A DNA stretch of 31,933 nt from a virus, in the IMG/VR virus record IMGVR_UViG_3300046514_000696, positions 1-31,933 of that record; one strand, given 5' to 3'. Below are positions 15,101 to 21,349 of the stretch, in pieces; position 1 is the stretch's first letter, and every line of letters starts with the position of its first letter. Under the pieces are notes generated by a model. It ran no database searches, was not told the origin of the DNA, and worked only from the letters and a program-made list of their open reading frames with translations. A program made the position numbers and the translations under genes.

Positions 15101-15381
15101 TTGACCGCTTCCTCGCCAGCGCGAGCGCCGGCCGTGGCCGCCTCGATCTCGGCGCGCAGATGCCCCGGGTCGATCTCCAGCTTCAGCTTCGTCTGCGCGG
15201 ACGCCGCCTCGGCCTCGGCCCGGACCTTCTCCCGGAACCCCTCGTCGTTGATCTCCAGGTGCACCGGGGCCGACACGCCGGCAGTCGCGGCCTCGACCTT
15301 CGCTCGGACGTCCTCGGCCAGCCCGGAGTCGTCCGCGACGAGCTCGACGTAGGCCGAACCGACCTTCAAGTCCTCAGCCAC
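12187..15381 (-). CDS. Tape measure protein, 1064 aa
   Basis: This is the longest gene of the window and lies directly behind the chaperone frameshift pair, as in other siphoviruses. The N-terminus (KVGSAYVELVADDSGL) is the common start of actinophage tape measures, followed by three similar repeats of the form VHLEINDEGFREKVRAE. A long Ala/Gln-rich coiled-coil region spans about residues 265-460. Hydrophobic segments occur at about 205-255 and again in the second half (IGIVLGAVAA, IFLVVAAIAGLAAGIVYAW), consistent with membrane passage during DNA entry. No peptidase or lysozyme motif is evident. At about 0.15 nm per residue the length predicts a tail near 160 nm. It starts at GTG 15381, overlapping the chaperone stop. 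Confidence 0.93.
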   Translation of the reverse strand: MAEDLKVGSAYVELVADDSGLAEDVRAKVEAATAGVSAPVHLEINDEGFREKVRAEAEAASAQTKLKLEIDPGHLRAEIEAATAGARAGEEAVKIPLEPDDTGLQEKVSRKTKAVKPEPVKVPVEAETEDFETQFRSAMAEADKAGDDAASSLRQSFSSMESGSRSLRAAMADLEPAAENAGSALADTGNKAGSAGSGASSGGQGFMGLSGMMWTAVAAGSALAPVLAALPALLAGAGSAVGTLGLGFSGVIKTLHDYSAASAGAGQSAAQQAQTAFSNALAISSAEKAIADAKRQAADAAIQSANAIISADQQVASAEHAAAQAAQALAQAKADAANQIADVNNSAADAANGVTDAQLAAQAAQQNYTAVMANSLAPLLAKQQAAQQLKDAEQAVTDATQRSKEATEAATKANAEGANGLPSVVNAQYSYEQAVQGVANALRNQANVQRSTAEQAQQSIAAVRQAEENLSNTYKQQALAAAAAASAGGGMNAFAADMAKLAPAGRELVNQLISMKSGFHELSVTAQTTMLPGFTQMLRDIAPMLGPFNTAVGQMGTVIGGLARQFGGLFSDPAFRGALITVLQEGTGLVQQLGSGFVQMFSGIVQAAAAAGPIVAGLGQGFHDLMASGIPAFFSGLTVNAGGAGQSISGLLGIVSGLLGPIGTLAGAFSGALGPALVTLAPAVAQIATSLVQGLLPVMGPLSDGLKSVATFIANNTAVLTPLIGIVLGAVAATRAYNTVVGLGKTLMDAYRGAIKLFTAESLIAQTATKAWTILQGAFNLIMDANPIFLVVAAIAGLAAGIVYAWTHFSGFRDFLKELWADIRSIFSVFLTFVEGWWSNLMSGFTAGAAMIGTIWNGIKAGTKAAWDLVKSYVIEPIREAWSVASGILDTMVNTVTGLPGKFVATGAHLWDWLGAGLKWAVNGVIKGINVLIDGINSMTSGASDAWTWAGVPPIPPIDKIQLLAEGGIAVRPGWAVVGDKGPELLNMNAGAAVVPLDDRTRAAALGPDGGRAGNSGGIHVHGDIHVSVSAMYDFTNPNAMSATSRKAAVQIRDALRQVEQAYT

Positions 15382-16149
15382 CGGACGTCCCGTGCGAGAA
15401 GAGGTCGCCGATGTCGGACATGCCGATCTCGGCGGCCGTGGCCCCGATCACCCGCGCGCCGGGGGCCGCAGGGAGTGCGTACTGCTGTTGCGGCATGTGG
15501 CCCTGTCCTCCCGTCGGCTCCGGTCGTTCTTGCTGTCGCTGTGCGTTCATCCGTGCGGCCACCGCCCCCGCGTAGGCCTCCAAGCGCGGCGCCAGGAGCA
15601 GGAACTGCGCGGCGGGCATCGACCACATGTCGTCGACCCGGTGCCATGCCGACAGGTCCGAGGCGATGTCCCCGAGGTGGTCAAGGACCCACCCGTAGGC
15701 TTCTAGATGGTCCGCAGCCCACCTTTTGGGCCCCTGGTTGCGGCCCCTTCCACGGCCTCACGCAGCGCCGCGAAGATCCGCTCCAGATCGCCGGGGGTGA
15801 GGGCGTCGTAGTTCATCAGCGCCATGAAGCCGTCGGGGCCGACGAGCTCTTCGAGTAGGAACGCGTTCGCCTGTGCCTCGCCCTCGTGGCGCACCATCCA
15901 CAGGAACTTCAGCTCGACGGACGCGCGCGGATTGATCGGGGCGTAGTACCGGGTGTCGCCGATCGCGAAGATCGGGAACATGTCGGGCGGTGCCACCTCG
16001 CGGTCCGGATCCAGGACGACCGAGGCCCGAGCCTCGACATCCTCCGGAACCGACGCTGAGGGCACCGCTGCTGTCGCCGTGCGGCGCGGAGCCGCAGCGG
16101 CCTTCTTCTTCGCCGGGGGCTTGCGGGTCCCCGCCGTGGTTGCTGCCAT
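15374..16149 (-). CDS. Tail assembly chaperone, long form made by -1 frameshift (about 258 aa)
   Basis: The upstream chaperone reads to its stop at 15703, but a -1 slip on C CCA AAA at 15724-15730 continues into an open frame that reads RWAADHLEAYGWVLDHLGD, SDLSAWHRVDDMWSMP, and ends at 15374. The downstream frame contains an internal ATG at 15628 that would give an 84-residue piece alone, but it lacks a good ribosome binding site. The joined product is the equivalent of lambda gpGT: the shared domain binds the tape measure and the extension recruits major tail protein. Its end overlaps the tape measure start by 8 bp. The extension is Ala/Gln/Pro-rich and ends GDLFSHGTSGG. Confidence 0.85.
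15703..16149 (-). CDS. Tail assembly chaperone, short form (gpG-like), 148 aa
   Basis: ATG 16149 was chosen because GGGAAGG lies 7 nt upstream; the open frame further upstream to 16347 overlaps the major tail gene and has no coding character. The product has a basic, Ala/Lys-rich N-terminus (PPAKKKAAAAPRRTATAA), then DMFPIFAIGDTRYYAPINPR, ASVELKFLWMVRHEGEAQ and ALTPGDLERIFAALREAVEG. The folded part resembles the G-type chaperone domain seen between major tail and tape measure genes of actinophages. It keeps the tape measure soluble before tail polymerisation. The stop is reached only when ribosomes do not slip at 15724-15730. Confidence 0.88.
   Translation of the reverse strand: MAATTAGTRKPPAKKKAAAAPRRTATAAVPSASVPEDVEARASVVLDPDREVAPPDMFPIFAIGDTRYYAPINPRASVELKFLWMVRHEGEAQANAFLLEELVGPDGFMALMNYDALTPGDLERIFAALREAVEGAATRGPKGGLRTI
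15724..15730 (-). promoter_or_regulatory. Programmed -1 frameshift slippery heptamer (C CCA AAA)
   Basis: On the coding strand the heptamer reads C CCA AAA in the zero frame, fitting X XXY YYZ. It lies 18 nt before the zero-frame stop, in the correct operon position, and the -1 frame is open from here to 15374. Sequence after the slip gives coherent protein (RWAADHLEAYGW). A stimulatory structure was not identified. Confidence 0.88.
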
Positions 16150-16217
16150 GTCGTGCCTTCCCGAGACCCGGGCGCGTCTGCGTCTGCATCCGCGCCCGGC
16201 GTTGTAGACGGAGCGGA

Positions 16218-16781
16218 TCAGGAGGTCTGGTCGATCCAGCGATAAGGAGTGATCGAGCTGGAGACGTAGTGCGCGTTCCAGGTGACGGCGAGGACGTTCT
16301 GCTTGTCCTTGGCGTACAGGAAGTCGGTCTTCGCGGTGGACAGGCATTTGCGAACGACCGCGCGCCTGTTGAACGCGCCGCCCGGTGCCAAGCCGTCCAC
16401 GATCAGCGCGATGTAGTTCGGCTGCGTCGCGGAGTTCGTGATCAGCGGGTCGTAGGAGGCATAGCCCGCGCCGGAGGCCTGCGTGCCGCCGTTGAGGATC
16501 AGCACCAGGTTCGCCAGCGTGGGCTCAGCCAGCGACGTCGTGACCGTCATCTCCCGCTTGGTCAGCCGGCGGCCGACCGAGTCGACGATCTGGTCCACGT
16601 CGAGCTCGGAGTAGGTCTGGTTCACCTCGACGGTCAGGCCGCCCATGGTGCCGCCGGCGTCGGTCCACGCCGACGCGGCCGGGGCCGTGTTCACCGCAGA
16701 GTCGGCGGGCTCGGTCGCGCCGAAGGCGCCGGTGTACAGCTTTCCCGGCCCTTGAACCAAGTTCGTGGTGGTGACGCTCAT
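16218..16781 (-). CDS. Major tail protein, 187 aa
   Basis: The product starts MSVTTTNLVQGPGKLYTGAFGATEP, the usual opening of actinophage tail-tube subunits. It continues with TDAGGTMGGLTVEVNQTYSELDVDQIVDSVGRR, and then SLAEPTLANLVLIL. These features, the size and the position before the chaperone pair identify the tube subunit that stacks as hexameric rings around the tape measure. It starts at ATG 16781 and overlaps the preceding small gene by 4 bp. The C-terminus (WNAHYVSSSITPYRWIDQTS) shows no extra Ig-like domain. A 68-bp gap before the chaperone contains nothing obvious besides the ribosome binding site. Confidence 0.88.
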   Translation of the reverse strand: MSVTTTNLVQGPGKLYTGAFGATEPADSAVNTAPAASAWTDAGGTMGGLTVEVNQTYSELDVDQIVDSVGRRLTKREMTVTTSLAEPTLANLVLILNGGTQASGAGYASYDPLITNSATQPNYIALIVDGLAPGGAFNRRAVVRKCLSTAKTDFLYAKDKQNVLAVTWNAHYVSSSITPYRWIDQTS

Positions 16782-16957
16782 GCTGTGTTCTCCTGGTTGT
16801 CGGGACCGGCCGGCGGGACGGGAACTACGGGCGTTGCGGCGACGGCGACAGGTGCCTGAGGCTCGACCACGAGCAGTCCCAGCCGCGACAGGTCGGTGTA
16901 CTCGGCGGCGTCGACCTCGATCGGGATGCCGGGCCGCATCGTGGTGCGCACGATCAT
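16778..16957 (-). CDS. Small head-tail region protein, 59 aa
   Basis: It starts at ATG 16957, in an ATGA overlap with the upstream gene; the longer open frame to 17083 has poor codon character. The product begins MIVRTTMRPGIPIEVDAAEYTDLSRLGLLV, then a Pro/Val/Ala-rich low-complexity tail ending GPDNQENTA. The first half fits a small beta domain found as tiny proteins before major tail genes in actinophages. Both ends overlap neighbours, so it is part of a coupled run. Function unknown. Confidence 0.7.
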   Translation of the reverse strand: MIVRTTMRPGIPIEVDAAEYTDLSRLGLLVVEPQAPVAVAATPVVPVPPAGPDNQENTA

Positions 16958-17175
16958 CGGAAGTCCTCCTTCGCCAGGGGGAACCGCACGGCCGCCATCT
17001 GCGGGTGCCGCGACCATGGCATCGTCTGCTCGGCCGGGACGTGCGCCGGGACCTCGACGACGCGCTGGTCGACGAGCAGCCACTCCAACTCGGCCCGGTC
17101 CGGATGGACGAGGATCCGGCCGCCCAGAGACAGCAGCTCGCCCGAGGACGGTCCGACGACGGCGTAGCGCTTCAC
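16954..17175 (-). CDS. Small head-tail region protein, 73 aa
   Basis: The GTG at 17175 overlaps the stop of the preceding gene (GTGA). The product begins VKRYAVVGPSSGELLSLGGRILVHPDRAELEWLLV and ends RFPLAKEDFR. It looks like a small alpha/beta domain with an exposed beta hairpin. No recognised family. Its place between the tail terminator candidate and the major tail protein suggests a connector or assembly accessory role. The longer upstream open frame is out-competed by coupling and codon bias. Confidence 0.7.
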   Translation of the reverse strand: MKRYAVVGPSSGELLSLGGRILVHPDRAELEWLLVDQRVVEVPAHVPAEQTMPWSRHPQMAAVRFPLAKEDFR

Positions 17176-17645
17176 GGGACGGTCACCTCCGTCCAGTGCA
17201 TCGCCAGGTTGATCAGGTACCGGCCGTAGTCGGCCTCGTCGCCGTACACCCGCCGCGGCTCGGTCAAGAGGTACGCCGACTTCACCCGGGCCTGGGCGTA
17301 GCCGGCGCGCAGCGTCAGCGCACCCTGGAAGTTGGACTCCTCCAGGCACGCCCAGCGGATCGCCTCGGCCAGGGCGTTGGCCTTGGCGTACGGCGGCAGG
17401 TCCGATCCGGACTGCGCGGCCCAGCAGTCAATCTGGATGACCGGGGAGGCCAGCGGCACGTACATCTCCGGCGTGCCGCCGACGCCGGAGGTGGCCTGCA
17501 CGAATCCGGTCGACGCCCACCCGATCGTGCCGTCCGCATCGGGCCGCGGCAGGATCGACCCGACCATCGCCGGGGAGAAGCCGGGCAGCGAGCCGAGCCA
17601 GGCGACCGCGACGAGGTCGGTGGTGGCGTGCTGGAGAGTCGTCAC
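17172..17645 (-). CDS. Putative tail terminator / tail completion protein, 157 aa
   Basis: Its size, position between the connector genes and the major tail gene, and the mixed alpha/beta pattern fit the tail terminator group. Recognisable pieces are the N-terminal helix region (DLVAVAWLGSLPGF), a central VPLASPVIQIDCWAA strand, AKANALAEAIRWACLEE as the main helix, and C-terminal strands LLTEPRRVYGDEADYGRYLINLAMHW. This strand-helix-strand order (VIQID.WA..., helix, ...RY...) is typical of these proteins. It caps the tail tube and joins it to the head connector. It starts at GTG 17645, overlapping the DUF1003 gene. Confidence 0.75.
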   Translation of the reverse strand: MTTLQHATTDLVAVAWLGSLPGFSPAMVGSILPRPDADGTIGWASTGFVQATSGVGGTPEMYVPLASPVIQIDCWAAQSGSDLPPYAKANALAEAIRWACLEESNFQGALTLRAGYAQARVKSAYLLTEPRRVYGDEADYGRYLINLAMHWTEVTVP

Positions 17646-18196
17646 GTCTTGCCACCGCCAGTCGCACGGCGCCGTGAGGCACGGGGGGCTGGGGGCTGCA
17701 CGGCTGCATCCGGCGCCATGTCCATCAGCTCCGGGCCGCGCTCGCCGCCCACCTCGACCGCGGACACAGGAAGGCCCACGGCCGCGATGAGCGTGGCGAG
17801 CTGCTTGCTCTGCTCGGCGTGCTGCATACGCAGCGCCGCGAACTCCGCCGTGAGGGTCGCGAGCATCTCCTGGGAGGCGCAGTCCGCCTCGTAGTCGTGC
17901 TGCGCCAGCTCGGAGGACACCTGGTCAGATCGCTTGGCCGCGATCAGCAGGATCGCCCCCTGAAGCGCCGCGACGCACGACAGGACCAGGTTCAGCAGGA
18001 TGAACGGGTACCGGTCGAACGCGCCCCCGTGCGCCGCCAGGAGCGCGTTCGCGGTCATCCAGACGGCCAGGAACGCCAGGGACCCGAACACGAAGGCCCA
18101 GGATCCGAGTCCGTTCCGCATCCGGTCCGCGGCCCGCTCGCCGCGCGTCAGCTCCTGCCCGGAGCGGACCTTCGGGTGGAAGTGCCAGCCGGTCAT
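17642..18196 (-). CDS. DUF1003 family membrane protein inside the connector operon, 184 aa
   Basis: Residues 14-115 match the DUF1003 pattern: RGERAADRMRNGLGSWAFVFG, a first membrane span of about residues 31-53 (FVFGSLAFLAVWMTANALL), FDRYPFILLNLVLS leading into a second span of about 60-87, then the cytoplasmic helix (KRSDQVSSELAQHDYEADC). The C-terminal third is Pro/Ala-rich and basic (PRASRRRATGGGKT). Cellular DUF1003 proteins are two-span membrane proteins of unknown role. The start (ATG 18196) and the end both overlap head-tail genes by 4 bp, so it is locked into that translational chain. Why a membrane protein sits there is unclear: a virion membrane-contact protein, a superinfection factor or a moron are options. 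Confidence 0.85.
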   Translation of the reverse strand: MTGWHFHPKVRSGQELTRGERAADRMRNGLGSWAFVFGSLAFLAVWMTANALLAAHGGAFDRYPFILLNLVLSCVAALQGAILLIAAKRSDQVSSELAQHDYEADCASQEMLATLTAEFAALRMQHAEQSKQLATLIAAVGLPVSAVEVGGERGPELMDMAPDAAVQPPAPRASRRRATGGGKT

Positions 18197-18513
18197 GAGC
18201 GCCTCCGCCACAGGCTGGGTCGCAGATAGGGCTGAGGCGCCATGTGCCGGGTGCCTTCCTCGACGTAGCCGGCGTAGGTGTAGTCGAGGTCGCCGCCGTT
18301 GCGGTCCTCGGCTTTGGCGTCGGCGTGGATCTGCACGGCCATGCCGTCTTCGCGCATCACCACGTGGATCGAGCCCTTGAGCTTCCCGGTGTCGACCGGG
18401 CACGCGGCGCGGGCGTCGTCGGCGATCGCAGGGCCGAGACGGTTCTCCAGCAGGTCCCTGATCGCAGGCCGCAGCTGCGCCGTCCAGCCCGCGACCATCT
18501 CCACGCGCGCCAT
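18193..18513 (-). CDS. HK97 gp10-like head-tail connector protein, 106 aa
   Basis: The product has the pattern of the HK97-gp10/Gp15-type connector: an N-terminal helix (LRPAIRDLLENRLGPAIADDARAACPVDTGKLKGSI), where PVDTGKLKGSI is the highly conserved signature, then YTYAGYVEEGTRHMAPQPYLRPSLW, the conserved EGT..M.P.P.L.P motif. It seats between portal-side adaptor and tail terminator. The ATG at 18513 overlaps the upstream stop and the end overlaps the DUF1003 start. Length is slightly short but complete for the family. Confidence 0.88.
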   Translation of the reverse strand: MARVEMVAGWTAQLRPAIRDLLENRLGPAIADDARAACPVDTGKLKGSIHVVMREDGMAVQIHADAKAEDRNGGDLDYTYAGYVEEGTRHMAPQPYLRPSLWRRRS

Positions 18514-18848
18514 CAGGTGGCCCTGCGCAGTTCGAGCGACTGGTCGGAGGTGATGCCGGGCAGCGCCTGCTGGCTGACGGAGACGATCACGTAGATCTGG
18601 CCGGTGCGCTCGTCCTTGAGCCGGTCGTGGTCGGTGACATCGACGTTCGAGCCGATGAGGCCGTCGTAAACGCGGGTGATGCGCGGCGTCGGGTTGCCGG
18701 GCGTGGTGACCTTCGTCTGTGGCTGCTCGACGATCGAGGCCGGAATCCCGCTGGCGATCACGGTCATGGTGGCCGTGGCGTCGCCGTAGACGGGATCGAT
18801 GGACGTGCCGCGCAGAACGGACACAGTGCACGTGGCGACGGCATACAC
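18513..18848 (-). CDS. Head-tail connector / stopper-like protein, 111 aa
   Basis: The GTG at 18848 directly abuts the upstream TAG. The product is beta-rich, with segments such as CTVSVLRGTSIDPVYGDA, ATMTVIASGIPASIVEQ, DHDRLKDERTGQIYVIVSVSQQ and a final SLELRRAT. Proteins between the gp6/gp15-like adaptor and the gp10-like connector in this order normally form the head-stopper ring that closes the head after packaging, and DRLKDERTGQIY..... resembles their strand-turn-strand core. Assignment rests on order, size and this pattern. The gene is coupled to the gp10-like gene by an ATGA overlap. Confidence 0.78.
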   Translation of the reverse strand: MYAVATCTVSVLRGTSIDPVYGDATATMTVIASGIPASIVEQPQTKVTTPGNPTPRITRVYDGLIGSNVDVTDHDRLKDERTGQIYVIVSVSQQALPGITSDQSLELRRAT

Positions 18849-19289
18849 CTAGATCGGACCCCACATCTCATATGCGTCGTTACCGGCGCTATCGGGGTCG
18901 GAGCTGATCGGAGTCAGACCGTCTGTGAACGGCGACCTGATGTGAAGCGACCGCGACCGCAGCCACGAACAGCGCTTCAGGGCCTTCGCGGCCAGCGGCG
19001 CCAGGCGCAGCGAGTCATCCTTCAGCTGCACGGGCCGCGAGCCCATGGTGATGGTCGCGAAGTCCAGGCGGGAGAACATGTCCGGCTGGTCGAGCATCCA
19101 CCGGGCCTGGTAGACGACCGCGAGCTTCAGCCAGTACACGTCCCGGGCGCCGATCCGCGGCAGCGCATCGTAAGTGCGGGCCGAGAACATGTCGATGATC
19201 GCCTGGGCCTGCGTCACCTGGGCGTCCGTCACCGTCGTGCCGGTGAGTGCGGCGACGTCGGCGGCCTGGGCCCAGGATGCGGTGGCCAT
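18849..19289 (-). CDS. Head-tail adaptor protein (gp6/gp15-like), 146 aa
   Basis: The product begins with SWAQAADVAALTGTTVTDAQVTQAQAIIDMFSART, a helical start typical of portal-binding adaptors (AD...TG..VT..Q...A...I), and continues with YWLKLAVVYQARWML, the second conserved helix. The C-terminal tail is Ser/Asp-rich and may be flexible. It forms the ring under the portal. A clear ATG at 19289 begins the gene 1 bp after the upstream stop. Confidence comes from the N-terminal pattern and the position as first connector gene. Confidence 0.82.
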   Translation of the reverse strand: MATASWAQAADVAALTGTTVTDAQVTQAQAIIDMFSARTYDALPRIGARDVYWLKLAVVYQARWMLDQPDMFSRLDFATITMGSRPVQLKDDSLRLAPLAAKALKRCSWLRSRSLHIRSPFTDGLTPISSDPDSAGNDAYEMWGPI

Positions 19290-19290
19290 G

Positions 19291-19581
19291 TCAGCTCTTC
19301 TTGCTCTTCAGGCCGGTGACGTTGATCGACGGGTACTTCTTCGCGACGGCCTTCTGGACCGCCGCCTTCTGCGCCGGCGTGCCGTTCTGCGCCACCCGAG
19401 AAAGGGCATTTCGGGCATGAGCGGCGTCGTCGATGCGGTACTGCTTGCCGGGCAGCGCGAAGCTGGAGTCCGACATCTTCGCCCGGCCGCCCTTCGTGTT
19501 CCGCTTCGCGTTGGCCGCCGCGGGAAGCTTCGACGCCCTCGACTTCGAACCGCCGCCACCCCTGGATGCCTTGGCCGCCAT
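19291..19581 (-). CDS. Lys-rich head-associated small protein, 96 aa
   Basis: The first 35 residues are basic and low complexity (GGGGSKSRASK, AKRNTKGGRAK). The rest matches a small domain common in actinobacterial and phage proteins: SSFALPGKQYRIDDAAHARNA, then LSRVAQNGTPAQKAAVQKAV and KKYPSI. A second ATG (MSDSSFALPG, residue 36) would start exactly at the domain; the upstream start is kept because it begins 3 bp after the preceding gene. The domain is often found attached to capsid-related proteins, and the basic arm could contact DNA inside the head. No enzymatic role seen. Confidence 0.75.
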   Translation of the reverse strand: MAAKASRGGGGSKSRASKLPAAANAKRNTKGGRAKMSDSSFALPGKQYRIDDAAHARNALSRVAQNGTPAQKAAVQKAVAKKYPSINVTGLKSKKS

Positions 19582-19584
19582 CCC

Positions 19585-20031
19585 TCAGCCCTCCTTGCGC
19601 GCGGCCGCGGCGGCCAGTGCGACGTCGTTCGGCGTGAGCGTCGAGGCCGCATCGGTGTCGACGACCGCCGGAACGACGTCGACCTCATACGTCAGGGCTG
19701 TGCGCTGCGACCGGGGCTCGTCGTGCTCGACAGCGTCAACCAGGTGCACATCGCCCTTGGGGTGCAGGCCGCGGCGGATCGCGTCGCCCAGCACCTCGGC
19801 CGCGTTCGCCAAATGCGCCGGGTGGTCGTGGCGTCCGAAGCCGAGGCCGCCGAGGTGGAACACCTTGCGGAACCGGCCCGGCTCGTCGCTCGGGTCGGCG
19901 GTGCGGTGGTCGATCTCGCCCTGGACGTCGCCGTCGAGAGCCGGGTGCTGCACGCGTGCGCTCTCGACCGGGAGCTGCGGCAGCTCCGGTGAGGTGTCGA
20001 TGTCGTCGATGGTGCTGGTGGCCTTGGCCAT
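19585..20031 (-). CDS. Hypothetical head-region protein, 148 aa
   Basis: This gene follows the capsid gene after an 83-bp gap with two hairpins. The product starts MAKATSTIDDIDTSPELPQLPVESARVQHPALDG and is acidic, with HLGGLGFGRHDHPAHLANAAEVL, KGDVHLVDAVEHDEPRSQRT and a C-terminal Ala-rich helix. It has a His-rich centre and no Cys or membrane span. Location suggests a capsid decoration or completion factor, but neither size nor motif proves this. Codon bias is normal. Confidence 0.65.
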   Translation of the reverse strand: MAKATSTIDDIDTSPELPQLPVESARVQHPALDGDVQGEIDHRTADPSDEPGRFRKVFHLGGLGFGRHDHPAHLANAAEVLGDAIRRGLHPKGDVHLVDAVEHDEPRSQRTALTYEVDVVPAVVDTDAASTLTPNDVALAAAAARKEG

Positions 20032-20056
20032 GGGGTCTCCGTAGTGGTCCGCGGGT

Positions 20057-20116
20057 GACGGGCGCGCAGGCTCGGGATCCTGGGCGCCCGTCGTGACCGG
20101 CGCTCGGGTGCCGGTC
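20057..20116 (-). terminator. Two tandem hairpins behind the capsid gene
   Basis: In the - direction the first hairpin is 20110-20116 with 20095-20101 (7 bp, 8-nt loop), overlapping the capsid stop. The second pairs 20084-20092 with 20057-20065 (9 bp), continuing after one G-G mismatch into 79-82/67-70 (4 bp), with an 8-nt loop. No T tract follows. They may be a partial terminator or an mRNA stabiliser that raises capsid message over downstream genes. Confidence 0.5.
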
Positions 20117-21206
20117 AGCTACCGGAGTTGTCCTCCAAGATCGCGACCGATTGCTCGACGCCGAGGGCGAAACCGCGGCGGGCGCGCATCTTGAGGATCG
20201 ACTCGTCGGTCAGGGCCGAGAGGCCGTTGCGGCCGTCGATGTACACCGACTCCGGGCCGGAGCGGATGCCCAGCAGCAGGTAGCTCGGGACAGTGAGCAT
20301 CGCCAGCGGGTTGCCGGTCGGCTTGGCCGTCGGCGCCGCCGACGTCTTCGCGCCCAGGGACCACTTCACCGGGTAGCCCATGATGTAGTCCGGGACGTTC
20401 TGCGCGCCGCCCGCGGTGCCGTTGGACGACTCGTTGAAGATCGGACGGCCGTTGCCGTCCTTGATGCCGCGCAGCTTCTTCTTGAAGTTCGGGTGGCAGA
20501 TCCACAGGGCGCTGGCCTCGTCCCAGTAGTCGCCGGACTCGACGTTGCCGGCCACCGTGGACAGCAGGTCGTAGGTGGTGCCGCCGGTACCGGTCTGGGT
20601 GAGGTTGGTGTTGGCGGTGTAGCCGGTGTTCGAGTCGGTCTGCGTCAGCGCGTAGTACACCGAGTCGAAGGCGCAGCCCGAAGTGGCCTTCGCGGCGGTG
20701 ACGGCCAGACAGGCGTTGTCCAGGCCCTTGGCGTAGGCGGTGCCCCAGTCCGTCATCTTCGTGGCGAGGATGTCGGCCAGGGAGTCGTCGATGTCCTCCT
20801 CGGCGACGCGGATGGCCTTGCCGAACTTCTGGACCGCCAGCACGACCTCGTCGTTGACGGTGACGTCCTCGCCGTAGGTACCGCCCTTGGCGATGATGTC
20901 GACGCCGACGCCGCCGGACCGCGGCGTGGACCGGGTCTGGGTCTTCATCGGGATCCGCTGGGCGAAGGACTCGACCGCGGAGATCTGCATGACCTTCTGG
21001 ATGACGTCGGACCCGAAATCCTCCGGGATCCAGTGGTCGAAGTTGTCGCGGGCGCCACCGGCCGCCAGGAGGATCGGCGAGCCGTCGCGGCGGAAGCCGA
21101 TGACGTCGCCCGGGTCGTGGTCCGGGACGCGGGGATCGAACAGGGTGCGGTTGCGGAGAGGGGACACGCCGGGTGCCTTGTCTGTGATGGGTGGGCTGGG
21201 TGTCAC
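20115..21206 (-). CDS. HK97-fold major capsid protein, 363 aa
   Basis: Residues 35-52 hold the motif VIGFRRDGSPILLAAGGA, shared with the scaffold, followed by HWIPEDFGSDVIQKVMQISAVE, the usual start of the capsid arm in this group. Then come DDSLADILATKMTDWGTAYAKGLDNA (spine-helix region), SALWICHPNFKKKLRGIKDGNGRPIF, VPDYIMGYPVKWS and ILKMRARRGFALGVEQSVAI, all typical of actinophage HK97-fold capsids. There is no large delta domain because a separate scaffold exists. It forms the icosahedral shell. The GTG at 21206 is a weak start with GGGGCG upstream; hairpins lie both behind the gene and between it and the scaffold. Confidence 0.92.
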   Translation of the reverse strand: MTPSPPITDKAPGVSPLRNRTLFDPRVPDHDPGDVIGFRRDGSPILLAAGGARDNFDHWIPEDFGSDVIQKVMQISAVESFAQRIPMKTQTRSTPRSGGVGVDIIAKGGTYGEDVTVNDEVVLAVQKFGKAIRVAEEDIDDSLADILATKMTDWGTAYAKGLDNACLAVTAAKATSGCAFDSVYYALTQTDSNTGYTANTNLTQTGTGGTTYDLLSTVAGNVESGDYWDEASALWICHPNFKKKLRGIKDGNGRPIFNESSNGTAGGAQNVPDYIMGYPVKWSLGAKTSAAPTAKPTGNPLAMLTVPSYLLLGIRSGPESVYIDGRNGLSALTDESILKMRARRGFALGVEQSVAILEDNSGS

Positions 21207-21306
21207 CTGCGCCCCATCACGGGCACGCGGGCCGATGAACTAGACCGGTCACCGGTTTCGTGCATCCGCGGCGCCTCACGCGCATCGCGGACTTTGATCG
21301 GAAGAT

Positions 21307-21343
21307 ACGCCGCGCGGCTGGCGTTAGTCAGTCCGCGCGGCGT
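21307..21343 (-). terminator. Hairpin between scaffold and capsid genes
   Basis: An 11-bp perfect stem (21307-21317 with 21333-21343), with a further 3 bp inside after a one-base bulge, lies in the 143-bp gap (21207-21349). In the - direction ATCTTCC follows. It may attenuate transcription or process the message, so that scaffold and capsid levels differ. The remainder of the gap contains ACCGGTGACCGGT (21242-21254 region) and no clear promoter. Confidence 0.5.
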
Positions 21344-21349
21344 CCGGGC

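Noticed and set aside
15374-15628. 84-residue ORF as an independent gene
   Set aside because: It has no ribosome binding site and its frame continues upstream to the slippery site; best seen as the frameshift extension.
16218-16347. Longer start for the short chaperone (Arg-rich extension)
   Set aside because: It would overlap the major tail gene by over 100 bp and lacks coding character; ATG 16149 has a good ribosome binding site.
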